Assembly: GCA_003427395.1 (NCBI GenBank) | Contig: BFEA01000119.1 | Span: 569,917-633,916 of the forward strand | DNA from: Chara braunii | Taxonomy: Eukaryota; Streptophyta; Charophyceae; Charales; Characeae | Length of the DNA stretch: 64,000 nucleotides | Direction: 5' to 3' | In this document: positions 1 through 10,756 of the stretch, in pieces | How positions within the stretch are numbered: position 1 is the stretch's first letter | Layout: every line of letters starts with the position of its first letter | The notes under the pieces: generated by a model | Databases searched by the model: none | Seen by the model: only the letters and a program-made list of their open reading frames with translations | Told to the model about the DNA's origin: nothing | Made by a program: the position numbers and the translations under genes

Positions 1-2289
1 CGGCGGCAGTGTGGTCTAGGTGGTGGCGCGAAAGCGCTGGTCGTTTTGCCTTGACTGTGAGGGACATTTTGTGGCAGCGTGCTCTAGTATTGACGACAAC
101 GGCGTGGTGATGTGGTTAGTGTAACGACAATGCTGAGATATCGTCAAATTATTGAGAAGTGATTGTGTGTTGAGGAGGTATTCTGGCAGACGGTCGTCGC
201 AAGGGAGTGGTGTGGATCACTTTGTTGACGGCTCGTTGTAAAATTTTCTTATCTAAAGGCGAAAATTTATACGGTTTTCTTAAGTGAGTCGTACATCAGT
301 TTTACTCAAGGTCAGTCAGTCGGTTGACCAGTACAATTTTTCTCGTTCTTCAAAAGCCCAAAGAAAAGAGGTTAATGCTCATACATCCATAACATGTGTG
401 GTTGTGGCTCAGACCCTTTCAGACCTGTGTGAACCCACACTTGCTTGACCCTGTTCTTTGAATGTTCACTAAAAAGGTAGAGGAAATGTGTGTTTGCACT
501 CCTGAATGAAAGTCTAACATGAGTTTGGGATTGCATTGGTTTCTTTTGAACTTGGTTGTTTTGCTTTGAGTGCAGGCAGGTAGAACGAGGCTTGAAAATG
601 AGATTGATTTTCCCGATTGGAGAAAGGGAAAATGATTCTCTTCTTTTTACTTCTCATATGCCTGCATGTCAAAAAAAATTCGTTTCTTTGAAAAACGTTG
701 GTTCTGTATGCATCATAAAATGAATTTAATTGAAATAAACCAGATAAGGTCAAACAGATTTAGCTTTCTCCCCATGATTGACTTTTTCTATCCCGAATGA
801 CCTTATCTACTTATACCTGTCTAAATGATTCTCGTAATTTATTTCCTTCAACTTCTTTTTATCTAAGTTACCCAAATTTTAGAAGTGATGGGAATAAAAG
901 AAACCTACTCGTGGCGAGCACAGTCTTTCTTTATAGGAAGCATTGAAGGCGCGGGTTCGTATGCTTTCGGAGCCGGCCCTGTTATCGACTTGGAGTGTAT
1001 CCGATTCATCGGGGGTGTTACTTTGCCGACTCGGTGGCGACAGCCCAACCTCTGAGATCCGAGTCTTCAGGCTCGGGCGAGGGAAAGGGGTATCCACAAT
1101 ATCACTTCTTAGAGGGAAAGGTGTGTGTCAGCGAAATGTAGGCTAACCCTCGTTGAGTCCCGGGCGACGTGGGGGTCAATTTATACCCTTGCAGGTGACT
1201 ACCTTAGGTGCCACCGTTACAATTAGAAGTTCGAGACAAAAGAAGCTTCAACCCACAAGAAGAAGTAAGTAATGAAGGTGATGGTTCTCTTGACACCGTG
1301 AAACGACTGCGGTTTTCGTTTTGAGGACCATGATGCTGAAAATTAGTACTTGATCATTCGAGGAACGAAAAAAGTAATTATTGCCCTGGAGGACAAAGCA
1401 ACCAACAAAAAAAATATTCGCTAGCTAATACTTTTTTCTCCGAGCAAATTGCATATGATATGGGGGTGTGGTCGAATCGGGAGTTCAAACTTCGGCCAGC
1501 CAGATCACTTTTTGATCTGCATTGTAGCAGTAAAATTTACTTGCAGAAGTCATTCCTGACAAGGTTTAGTAGGCGTTGATGAACTAAACCATAAGTCAAA
1601 GGTTAGGTTGGCCTTTCTTAATATTTCGTCAATATTGAGTCTCCGCCTTGGAAGCGGCGGTATAAATGTCTCTTTAGTCATATAGGCTAGGAATAATAAC
1701 TTCGACAAATTATCTCATCAAGTGAAAATCTTATCTTGTGGGATTTGATAAAAGTGTATTGATTTTTTCCTGTGATTAGAGAGTTATAAAGGGACTAGGA
1801 TTATATTGTGGTTTCACGTTTGGTTGAGACCGTCCTAGTCAATTGACGTTCGTTTCGTACCTAGGAGATTAGTGCCCTAGGGAACGGACGACGTTCGGGT
1901 CCACTTGGAGGTCACCAAGCGTACGTATACCCCAATGAATGAACAAACGTCCTCGGATGACCTACCTCTGCAATTGCATGTAAAAACTTTCGCACGTGGA
2001 TGAGCAACTCGGTAGGGATACGACCCTGAGGGTGGTGACATCCCCTCATAGAAGGCAAGATGTGCCTCGTGAAAACCTATCCTGTTGTAGGGGACCGTGG
2101 GATGTACAACTGGCACACCCGACTAGAGCGGCGAAGGGACGATGTGACCACGCCTGTCTCGGCGGTTCGTAGGATTATTTATGCATCGTCTTAAGTTGTC
2201 TCTTATTTTGTTTTTGTTTTAACTCCTGCGTGACATAGCCGGGAGGGTTCCCTCACTTTGCAAAAAGGCGGGAGCCGATACACTCTACA
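1..2289 (+). mobile_element. E1 5' LTR, right part
   Basis: This stretch is repeated from about 6966 to 9527, and its tail again at 16268-16393, in the same orientation. It ends in ACA at 2289, followed by a GG spacer and a tRNA-Asp-type PBS, which fixes the right LTR edge and the plus orientation. The window starts inside the LTR: comparison with the 3' copy, which starts at 6237, puts roughly 730 bases of its 5' part outside. No ORF here looks coding. Both copies share long unbroken similarity, for example around 540-560 versus 7420-7440. Confidence 0.8.
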
Positions 2290-2291
2290 GG

Positions 2292-2309
2292 TGGCGTCGT
2301 TGCCGAGGA
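2292..2309 (+). other. E1 primer-binding site (tRNA-Asp type)
   Basis: The 18 bases begin TGGCGTCGTTGCCG, two bases after the LTR end. They match the complement of the plant tRNA-Asp 3' end (TGGCGCCGTTGCCGGGGA from memory) with two mismatches. The same GG spacer and site type occur in the other two elements. Confidence 0.75.
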
Positions 2310-2571
2310 CAGAGGCTGCTTACCGTTTTCTCTAGTGGAACGACACTCGGGTAATATTGTTGAATGATATTATGAAGTAGATTGAATGTTGTTTGTAACT
2401 TCGAAGAATCTAACCACTCGTTGTTTTGTTTGATGAAGTGAGTGGTACTAAGGAAATTTTCATTCGCCAGTTAAAATTGATCTCGTTAGTATTGAAATAA
2501 TAAGATTGAAGGTTAAATGATTATTTCTCATATTTATTAATAAAGTATGTTGCCTCTAGCAGGACATTATA

Positions 2572-3261
2572 ATGATGAAAGGAACGTTTTTTCATATGAG
2601 TCCTCTCTTTGAAGACAACGAGGTCACCGAATTCTTGCAGGCATTTCAGAGTTTGGCAATGCGGATGAATTGGGAAGAGCATCATAAGTAGCAAAGTTCC
2701 CGAAATTTTATCGCTGAAAGGTCGAAGTCTAATAATGAGCTTCTTTCGCGAGCGTCTGGGACTTGGGTTGAATTTGAGAAACTAATGCTGGCCAAGTTCC
2801 CGGAATCCCCTGAAGATAAGATGTTGAAAGGTAGAAGAAAGTTAGATAACGAGTTCGACCAGTTGGAGCGACCTCGTAAGCTTACTAAAACTGAAAGGGT
2901 TACGTGAAATTTGGTTCGGGGAAGTCAAGGGACTTGTACGAAAGTGAAGCAAGTTATAGGTCGGCACGAGTCGCAGGAAAACATTCGCACTGCTTTAGAT
3001 GAAAATTTGAACCAGGATGGGTGCTCGAATCAGGGAGTCAAGACAAGCAAAACTTTTAGGATTCACAAGCTTTGGAAATGCATATACTTTGGCTTTTGGG
3101 GTCATGAAATAAGATTTTGCAGACACCTTGACTACGATATTAGAGAGGGAATAGTAAGGGGGCGAGAAGGTGAAGTTTGCAAAGATTGGAATCATGTGTC
3201 TGTCTTCCCTATTAAAAAAAAAGACAAATCTATTAGGGACGTTTTTTTTTATCGCACGTGA
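2572..3261 (+). pseudogene. gag: E1 gag remnant
   Basis: One reading frame from ATG 2572 is open apart from TAG at 2689-2691 and TGA at 2905-2907. The start reads MSPLFEDNEVTEFLQAF at 2596, a typical beginning of a plant Ty3/Gypsy capsid domain. A later part (SGTWVEFEKLMLAKFP) fits the next capsid helices. Near the end CIYFGFWGHEIRFC is a CCHC zinc knuckle (CX2CX4HX4C) whose second Cys has become Phe. The order PBS, then gag, fits E1. No protease, RT or integrase follows before the PPT, so pol has been lost or was never present. The frame after 3261 has a Ser-rich stretch like Gag tails but no clear end. Confidence 0.75.
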
Positions 3262-4397
3262 GGGAGATTGAATAATTATAGTAAATCTCGTATTTCATCT
3301 CCATCCTCCGGTCGGTCGTCATTACTACTTGAGTCTGGGGTAATTTTAGGCGCTATTGAAAGTTCGTTGATTTTATCATTTGGATACCTCGTTTATCTTG
3401 GTCTTTAATATAAAAACTTCTAGGTATTGGGAGAAAGGCAGAATATGGGAAAATTGACTTTGAATTAATATATTTTTGTATATTAATTGGATTTATATTA
3501 CTGTTAATTTGAATGTTGTGAATATTATGAAGTGGACATCGAGGAAACTCTGAAGTGACATCAACTATGAGTTGACTAGATTTTAGTTACTCAGACGAAC
3601 TCGTGTTATTAATAATTAACATTTCTTGTGAGATGAATGAACCTTTATTACGATAAAGGAATGATTGAATCGGGTTATTATGAAATTCTATGTGAAAACA
3701 TTTGTTGTGAATTATTGTGAATTGTCGTTAATTGTATTTTTTATGATTTGAATGTAATGGTTGATTGTTCGTTGTCATGGTACAATATTTTTCTGATATA
3801 ATTGTGAGCTTTGTAGGTGGTAGTGAGACTCGCACCGGAGCTGTGCTCCTGGTCCATAGCGAGATGGTGTATTCCGAATCCTATGTGGTTTAAGGAATAA
3901 AAACTACATATCATTGAAAGAGAGGAAGGTGTTGTAGCCTTATTAAAACACTGCTTATACATGAGGTGATCACTGTCGGGTACTAGAGAAGGAGTGATTG
4001 CCTAATCTCATATCAAGTAGGATCACTTCACCTCCATGGCGAAGGCCTAACCAACCTGGGTTGTATGGGGTGGAGATGTCTAGCTCTATAGGGAGGGGAT
4101 TGATGAGGTCATAACGTTGGAATCGGAGGGAATGTGGTGAGGCTTGAATCTTAAGTAGGGCTTGATATCGAGATGTTATCCTTGTACGGATTACACCACT
4201 CCTCGACGCATATCACAAAAGTTCAGAAACATCGGACAAGATAACTATGTGAGTTGCTTTTCTCTCTGAAGTTGGAATAAGAACAAAAATTGGGTGAGGA
4301 CGTTTGAATGAATGGTTTCTCTCTGAGTGGTTCGTTCAGACTTGTCTGAACAACTTCCGACAGGTTGATCATTTGTGATATCAACCTGAAGGTTGTC
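3262..4397. other. E1 internal region without genes
   Basis: AT-rich sequence. Reading on from gag gives a short Ser-rich stretch and then stops in all frames. No pol motifs (DTG, YxDD, DD35E) are visible on either strand. Confidence 0.6.
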
Positions 4398-4760
4398 GAT
4401 TTTAGGCTTACCAGGGGCGGAATCTGGTAACCATTCAGAGAGATAAAATTGTAAGCCGCCAGTGGGATGATGCTCGGACCATTCTGAAAAGGATCCTCTG
4501 TATTTTAGGCTTCCAGGAGCTGAATCTGGGTCCAAGTTTTGATTTTAGGCTTGCCAGGGGCGGAATCTGGTACTATTCCAATTGATGAGTAAAAAATTGT
4601 TAAGTTTTAGGCTTCTGGAGGTTGAATCCAATCTTGTTGTGTTTATATTTTGGCTTCTGGAGGCCGAATCCAATTTTGTTGTATTTATGTTTAAGTTGCT
4701 GGAGTCAAATATAGTTTTGTTGAATTATATTTAGGCTTCTGGAGGCTGAATCCAGGTTGT
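4398..4760 (+). repeat. Degenerate tandem repeat with TTTAGGCTTCTGGAGG core
   Basis: At least seven units carry a core like TTTAGGCTTCTGGAGGCTGA, ending GAATC. They begin near 4400, 4503, 4541, 4603, 4646, 4688 and 4727, with spacing of roughly 40 to 100 bases. The core is partly self-complementary (GGCTTC/GGAGGCC). It lies in the E1 internal region. Confidence 0.7.
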
Positions 4761-4864
4761 TGGTAAGAGTTTCGGCTTTGTTTCTGACAAATGTTTTGGA
4801 TTGTTGTGTATTGTAATTGTTGTTTTCACATGAAAATTTCATAAGACTCCTGACTTTGCATTTT

Positions 4865-4960
4865 TGATGGTGAACGACGGGGTCGTCGTTCAATGGGGGT
4901 CGGGAATGCTATTGGGGCAGAAACCCTGACAAGGGTATCTGCCCGTGTTTTTCGATGTCG
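4865..4960 (+). repeat. Two-hairpin module shared by all three elements (E1 copy)
   Basis: Hairpin 1 is CGACGGGGTCGTCG near 4875-4888. Hairpin 2 is an inverted repeat at 4915-4944 (GGGCAG ... CTGCCC around CCCTGACAAGGG), followed by TTTTTCG. The same order, in the sense direction of each host element, recurs at 26860-26950 and 51785-51871 on the minus strand. Confidence 0.55.
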
Positions 4961-5454
4961 AACGTTGTCCGACCTTTTCATTGAATTGAAGGACTTGATG
5001 AGATTGACGTTCGCCAAAGATCTTTTCAGGCTAACCTATGACTAAGAGACTGAGATGTTCCTTGGACTTTAGACTGGTCGCCTGCGTCGCCCGAAAATAA
5101 TGATGGAAGTCGATGGCTTCTGTTGAGGCCGCATGGGCACGCGGACGAGGAAGAACTATGGTTAGATCTATCCTACCTAAGATAATGCCGCTCAACTGCT
5201 AAGTCGCACGATTCAGAGCCCACAAGGCTAATAGGCACGACGGTGGCCGAGAGGCCAGTGACCTGCTCTGCTAAGAGCTGGAGACCGTCGTGGTTGATAC
5301 ATGCGGCCAACTTTATGGGGCAGGCATGGCCGACAAGACCTCAAGCTGGCAAGGCAGTAGGGCCACAGGCAGGTCGGGCCTGCAAGGCTACTGCATAGGG
5401 GAATAAAAACCGGGCAACCCTTCATATGGAAGAGTTGCTCCTATCACAGCCGTG
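4961..5454. other. E1 internal region, no gene seen
   Basis: No long frame with recognisable motifs on either strand. Short frames here have no family likeness. Confidence 0.5.
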
Positions 5455-5548
5455 AAAGGAGCTAGCCTAGTAGGTTACGGTACAAGACTATCACCCGGCA
5501 GATATCGGGATCGAATCGGAGGAACCACACCTCTGGGCTAGCTCCTTT
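5455..5548 (+). repeat. tRNA-like short element with 13-bp terminal inverted repeat
   Basis: The ends AAAGGAGCTAGCC (5455-5467) and GGCTAGCTCCTTT (5536-5548) are perfect inverted repeats. Inside lie TAGCCTAGTAGG (5463-5474), which fits the Pol III A-box consensus TRGCNNAGYNGG, and GGATCGAATCG (5508-5518), close to the B-box GGTTCGANTCC. This looks like the head of a tRNA-derived SINE or a decayed tRNA. A related copy lies at 26189-26268 on the minus strand. Confidence 0.55.
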
Positions 5549-6216
5549 TGGAGCTGCCCATCCTGATTGTTGCCGGTGCAGTTGATTCCGATCGTTCGAT
5601 AATGAAGATCGCGCGACTAAGAATCCGCTGCGCGGGGTAGATTAGCATGACCCCTGCGCAAGGATGACACGCATAAATTGAGAAAAGTTTCGAGTCCCTC
5701 AGGACTCGAACTCGAGTCTCTGCTTCAACAGCTCGTGGGTATACCACGACGCGATGTGACCGTTGGCAAAACCAACGGAGTTTCGGAAAAAAAAAAAACA
5801 AACTAAAATGAGAACGTGAGACGCCACATGGCGCTGTTGGAAAAAACTGGGGCGTTTCAGCCCCAGCAATTGCTGATTGCGACCTGAAAAACAGGCGACA
5901 ATGGCAGAGGAGGCGAACGGGCGAAAATTTGACTGTGCCAGGCTGTTTCGTCGGACTTACACCGACTCATCGGGTGGTTGTGCCTCGACAGCCATCTTCG
6001 AATGGGCAAAACAAATGGGCTGCAGGGCGATGCCTGTACCCGACGCTGTTTGCATCCGGGTACAGGCGCGTTGAGTACGAAACGAGTAGGGAGGGAAGAG
6101 AAATAAAGTCATGATGGGCTTAACTCCAGTACGCCCCTCCAAATAAAGGGGCGGCCGTTCGTTTCAAACGGCGAGCTGCCCCTGCATAGATAAACGAGGG
6201 GTAGGTAGGAAAAGAT
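5549..6216. other. E1 internal region up to the polypurine tract
   Basis: No gene is recognised. There is a poly-A run near 5790. Short frames on both strands show no family motif. Confidence 0.5.
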
Positions 6217-6236
6217 GAAAAACAAAAAGGGGGGGG
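6217..6236 (+). other. E1 polypurine tract
   Basis: A purine run (GAAAAACAAAAAGGGGGGGG, one C) sits directly before TGTC at 6237, the expected place for the plus-strand primer before a 3' LTR starting with TG. Confidence 0.7.
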
Positions 6237-6496
6237 TGTCGAGAATTTGATCGCGACATCGGACGAAATGCAGGGGTAGAAGCATCTAGGCCCTGACATG
6301 AAAGCAATGTTGAAACTCAACAGTCTGTTTTCAATGGCTTGATACAACCATTTTTGGCTGCGTCCCCCGCCTAGATGCATTACCAGTGCCTGGAACTTGG
6401 TTCCCCTAAGGGAACATCAGAATTTCTAACCCTTGATCTCGTTTGAGATCGAGGTTCAGGCCTCCGAATTTTGGCTGGGGTAAGCCTCCAGCTAGC

Positions 6497-6503
6497 TATA
6501 AAA
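6497..6503 (+). promoter_or_regulatory. Candidate TATA box in E1 U3
   Basis: TATAAAA lies 260 bases into the LTR, a reasonable place for a U3 promoter. The equivalent site of the 5' LTR is outside the window. No transcript evidence. Confidence 0.35.
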
Positions 6504-6799
6504 CATCCAACAGCCAGCCAACAAACATTCATTTGTGGTTGGTGCTGCTAGTATCTCGCTTGGGTGAATGCTGGCTGTTGGAGGAGGAGCTGCCGGTAGA
6601 GTGAGAAGGAGTTCAGTGGAAGTCTGCAAGAGAGAGGGGAGGACCGTTGGAGGTGGCCATAGCTGTGAAGCACAGCCATAACCGCCATCTGAGCGAGAGG
6701 AAGATAAATAAGCGCCGAAGGTCTCTAGAGAGCGTGAGAGTGAGGGTAGCCATAGCTGCCGCTGCACTTAGTGGAACTCAAGGGACGTGCTTCGCTCGA

Positions 6800-7010
6800 C
6801 ACGACAATGGCGACACTTTTTGGCGGTGACGCGGAAGCGCTGCCGATTTTTGGTGGTGGTGGCACTAAGATTTTGGTGGTGACGAGGAAGTGCTGCCGAA
6901 ATCTTCCGGCGTCGACAGTGTTTTTTTTTTTTGGCAGCGACGCGGAAGTGCTACCGAACTTTTGTGGCGGCGGCAGTGCGTTCTAGGTGGTGGCGCTGAA
7001 GCGTTGGCGG
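6800..7010 (+). repeat. U3 minisatellite, GGAAGTGCTGCCGA core
   Basis: Imperfect units near 6832, 6884 and 6939 share a core like GCGGAAGTGCTGCCGA followed by a T-rich and then a GGTGGC-rich part, period about 52-55 bases. Window positions 1-50 contain the same region of the other LTR. Related units occur at 16612-16791. Confidence 0.6.
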
Positions 7011-7590
7011 TTTTGCCTTGACTGTGAGGGACATTTTGTGGTAGCGTGCTCTAGTATTGACTACAATGGTGTGGTGGTGCGGTTAGTGTGACGACAATGC
7101 TAAGACATCGTTAGAGTATTGAGAAGTGATTGTGTGTTGAGAAGGTAGTGTGGCAGGTGGTCGTCACAAGGGAGTGGTGTGGATCACTTTGCTGACGACT
7201 CGTTGTGAAAGTTTCTCATGTGAAGGCGAGATTTTATACGGTTTTCTTGAGAGAGCCGTACGTCATTTTTACTCAAGGTCAGTCAGTGAGTTGGTCAGTT
7301 TGACTCAGACCCCTTCACACTTGTGTGAACCCACACTTGCTTGACCCTGTTCTTTGAATGTCCACTGAAAAGGTAAAGGAAATGTGTGTTTGCACACGTG
7401 AATGGAAGTCTAACATGAGTTTGGGATTGCATTGGTTTCTTTTGAACTTGGTTGTTTTGCTTTGAGTGCAGGTAGATAGAAGGATGCTTGAAAAAAAATT
7501 TGATTTTGCCTATTAGAGAAAGGGAAAATGATTCTCTTCTTTTTACTTCTCACATGCCTGCATGTCAAAAAAGATTTATTATTTTGAAAA

Positions 7591-8062
7591 GAGAGAAGGT
7601 TAACAACAGTCGTATTTTTCATCACCACTTCAGGACACCCTTCACCACTTCATGATGCAGCCTGCCTAAACAGGTGGTTTTCAAGGTCTTCGGACCTTTC
7701 ACCACTTCAGGAACATTTAGGTATGAAAATCCTGAATGGTCTTGAAGTGGTGAAAACTTCGAAGACCCTGAAAACCACCTGTTTAGGTAGGCTGCATCCT
7801 CAAGTGGTGAAGGGTGGTTTTCATGGTCTTCGGACCTTTCACCACTTCAGGACGATTCAGGATTTTCAGACTGCCAAAAACTCTCACTTGACCACTTCAG
7901 AACACCCTTCACCACTTCAGGATGCAGCCTGCCGAAACAGGTGGTTTTTAGGGTCTTCAGACCTTTCACCACTTCATGACCATTGAGGATTTTCAGACTA
8001 CCAAAAACTCTCACTTAAGACTTTTCATTCCTGAATTTCCAGATACCCGATAACCGCTTGTG
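7591..8062. mobile_element. Fold-back MITE-like insertion in the E1 3' LTR
   Basis: These 472 bases are absent from the 5' LTR. They are flanked by TTTGAAAA at 7583-7590 and 8063-8070, present once in the other LTR (687-694), so this is probably an 8-bp target duplication. The inside contains about nine copies of CACCACTTCAGG in both orientations (7617, 7641, 7700, 7837, 7910 forward; 7741, 7802 reverse) and longer inverted blocks around AAACAGGTGGTTTT. No coding capacity. An 8-bp duplication fits hAT-type elements, but clear terminal inverted repeats were not seen. Confidence 0.65.
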
Positions 8063-10218
8063 TTTGAAAAACTTTGGTTCTGTATGCATCATAAAATGAA
8101 GTCAATTGAAATAAAGCAGATAAGGTTAAACGAATTCAGCTTTCTCCCCATGATTGACTTTTTCTATCCCGAATGACCTTATCTACTTATATCTGTCTAA
8201 ATAATTCTCGTAATCTATTTCCTTCAGTTTCTGTTTCATCTAAGTTACCTAAAACTTAGGAGTGATGGGAATAAAAGAAACCCCCTCTCGTGGCGAACAC
8301 ATTCTTTCTCTCTAGGAAGCATCTAAGGCGAGGGTTCGTATGCTTTCGGAACCGACCCTGTTATCGATTTAGAGTGGAACCGATTCGTTGGGGGTGGTAC
8401 TTTGCCAACTCGGTGGTAACTACCCAACCTCTGAAATCCGAGTCTTCAAGCTCGGGGGAGGGGAAGGGGTATCCACAAAACCACTTCCTAGAGGGATAGG
8501 TGTGTGTCGACGAAATGTAGGCTAACCCTCGTTGACTTCCGGGCGACGTGGGGGTTAATTTATACTCTTGCAGGTGACTACCTTAGCTGCCACCGTTAGA
8601 ATTAGAAGTGAGGGACAAAAGAAGCTCCAACCCACAAGAAGAAGTAGGTAATGAAGGTGATGGTTCTCTTGACACAGTGAAACGACTGCGGTTTTCGTTT
8701 TGAGGAACCTGATGTTGAAAATTGGTACTTCATCATTTGAGGAACGAAAAAAATAATTATTGTCTTGGAGGACAAAGCAACCAACAAAAAATTATTCCCT
8801 AAATAATACTTTGCTCCAAGCAAACTGCATATGATACGGGGTGTGGTCGAACTGAGAGTTCAAACTTCGGCCAGGAGCCAGATCACTTGTTGATCTGCAT
8901 GGTAGCAGTAAAATTTACTTGCAGAAGTCATTCTTGACAAGGTTTAGTAGGCGTTGATGGACTAAACCATAAGTCAAAGGTTAGGTTGTCCTTTCCTAAC
9001 CTTTTGTCAATATCGAGTCTCCGTTGGCGGTATAAATGCCTCTTCAGTCATATAGGCTGGGAATAATAACTTCGACATATTATCTCATCAAGTCAAAATC
9101 CTATCGTGTGCGATTTGATAAAAGTGTATTGATTTTTTCCGTGATCAAAGAGTTATAAAGGGACTAGGATTATATTGTGGGTTTCACGTTTGGTTGAGAC
9201 AGTCATAATCGACAGACGTTCGTTTCGTACCTAGGAGATCAGCGCCCTAGGGAACGGACGACGTTCGGGTCCACTTGGCTTTAACCAAGCGTACCTATAC
9301 TCCAGCGAACGAGCAAACGCTCTCGACTGACCTACCTCTTTAATTGAATGTAAAAGCTTTCACACGTGGGTGAGTAGCTCGGTAGGGATACGCCATTGAG
9401 GGTGGTGACAACCCCTCACGAAAGGTAAGATGTGCCCCGCGAAAACCTATCCTGTCGTAGAGGATCGTGGGATGCACAGCTGGTGCACCCAACTAGAGCA
9501 GCGAAGGGACGATGCGACCTCACCCGTTATCGCACTTTTTCCAGTCGGGCCACTTGGGCGACGGGAAAGCCAACAGGCTGTCACACAGGATTTTGAGTTG
9601 ATTTTTGCAATAAATAATATAAATTAATTAAAGCAAATCCCTTCCTGTTGTGTGCGTCCGGCTTCGAGCGAGATCCTTGAATTGCAATCTTCGTCGGTCC
9701 CTGGTCTTATGAATCTTTTACTTTGATTCTGAACAACAAAAAATCATGCAAGTAATAATCATGGAATTTTGGTGTGTCATGCATGTGTCCGTTTGTCAAT
9801 TCAGTAATTTTGAGAACTGTGACAAGACCATCATAAAGCATAACCATCACGCAAGATCAATGCAAACGATGCAGGACTGACTGACTTGAGCAATGACAAA
9901 GTTAAGTGAGGAAAGAATGAGAACTCATAATAGTATCAGAAAGTACACATGGAAGAGAGCATGGCCGACACTAATCTCGAGTCCTCACTCATCCCTCTGG
10001 GTCACTCTCTCAATCTCTCATTTTGTTGTATGTCTCTTGTGCTTCGTGCAATGTCTCCGTACTCTCTGAGGTTGTGGTCTCTGGATGTAGAGCCACCTGA
10101 AACCTGCTAGTTTCGAGCACTTCCAACCAAGTCCTATGATACGGAAGTCAACTATAGCACAAAACTCCTCCCATAGAGTTGAAAGGTATGGTCGTGAGAA
10201 AACCCCTCGCCTGAGGTG

Positions 10219-10756
10219 CTAGAAATCTGAAGGTTCAGTCACTGCCTCGTAATCAATCATAGCAGGGGAGATGTACCTCTTGGCCAGATCGATTAAGTCA
10301 CCCCAGTGAGAGCCGTCTGTGAGGGTGGAGGGTACCGGAGGCTTGGTGTAATCAGTATAGAGCTTCGGCCCAAAGCTGCGGATCAGCTTGGTACCGCTCT
10401 TGTCAAGTTCCCTCCGTCTCTGTTCGAGGTGCCTGGTAGCAGCAACCCAGACCGAATCTAAGTGCTCATGGGTCTCTTTACCTTTTCTTACATAGAGTCT
10501 TAGGTCATAGACCGTGCCACCTGCGAAACTGGTAAGGATGACGAAGATTGGCAGATCTTCTTGCCTGAAGCAGATTGCACGGAGGTACTGATACTGGAAG
10601 GCATCCCTGGATGCAATGCTGTAGAGACTGGAAAGAACGTTTTCTGAAATTGAGAATGATTGTACCATACTTTTTGGCTGCAGTGAGTTCTGACGCAGAT
10701 GAACCTTTTGATGAAATGTCGGCTAGGTCTATATTGAACCTTGCGTTGGACGACAA
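10219..10756 (-). pseudogene. Unknown ORF, frame-shifted
   Basis: A 149-residue frame (10668-10219) starts MVQSFSISENVLSSLYS, and a different frame just upstream (10756 to about 10650) reads FNIDLADISSKGSSASEL. The two overlap at the join, so this may be one protein broken by a frame change. Visible features are a mixed alpha/beta composition, a Lys/Arg/Glu-rich middle (LEQRRRELDKSG) and an acidic end. There is no signal peptide or membrane span. I recognise no family. It is the longest frame in the inserted region and may be transposon-derived. A spliced gene is possible, but I see no convincing splice sites. Confidence 0.3.

Larger units (their letters stand above)
6237..9527 (+). mobile_element. 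E1 3' LTR, main part
   Basis: It starts TGTCGAGA directly after the PPT. From about 6966 it matches the 5' LTR copy at positions 1 to about 2150. Differences are point changes, small indels and a 472-bp insertion at 7591-8062. Homology stops near 9527, and the missing last 126 bases of the LTR are found at 16268-16393. The LTR was therefore split by inserted DNA. Confidence 0.75.

Noticed and set aside
2911-3261. A separate 116-residue gene
   Set aside because: It is the last part of the E1 gag frame, after an internal stop; its first codon is TTG.
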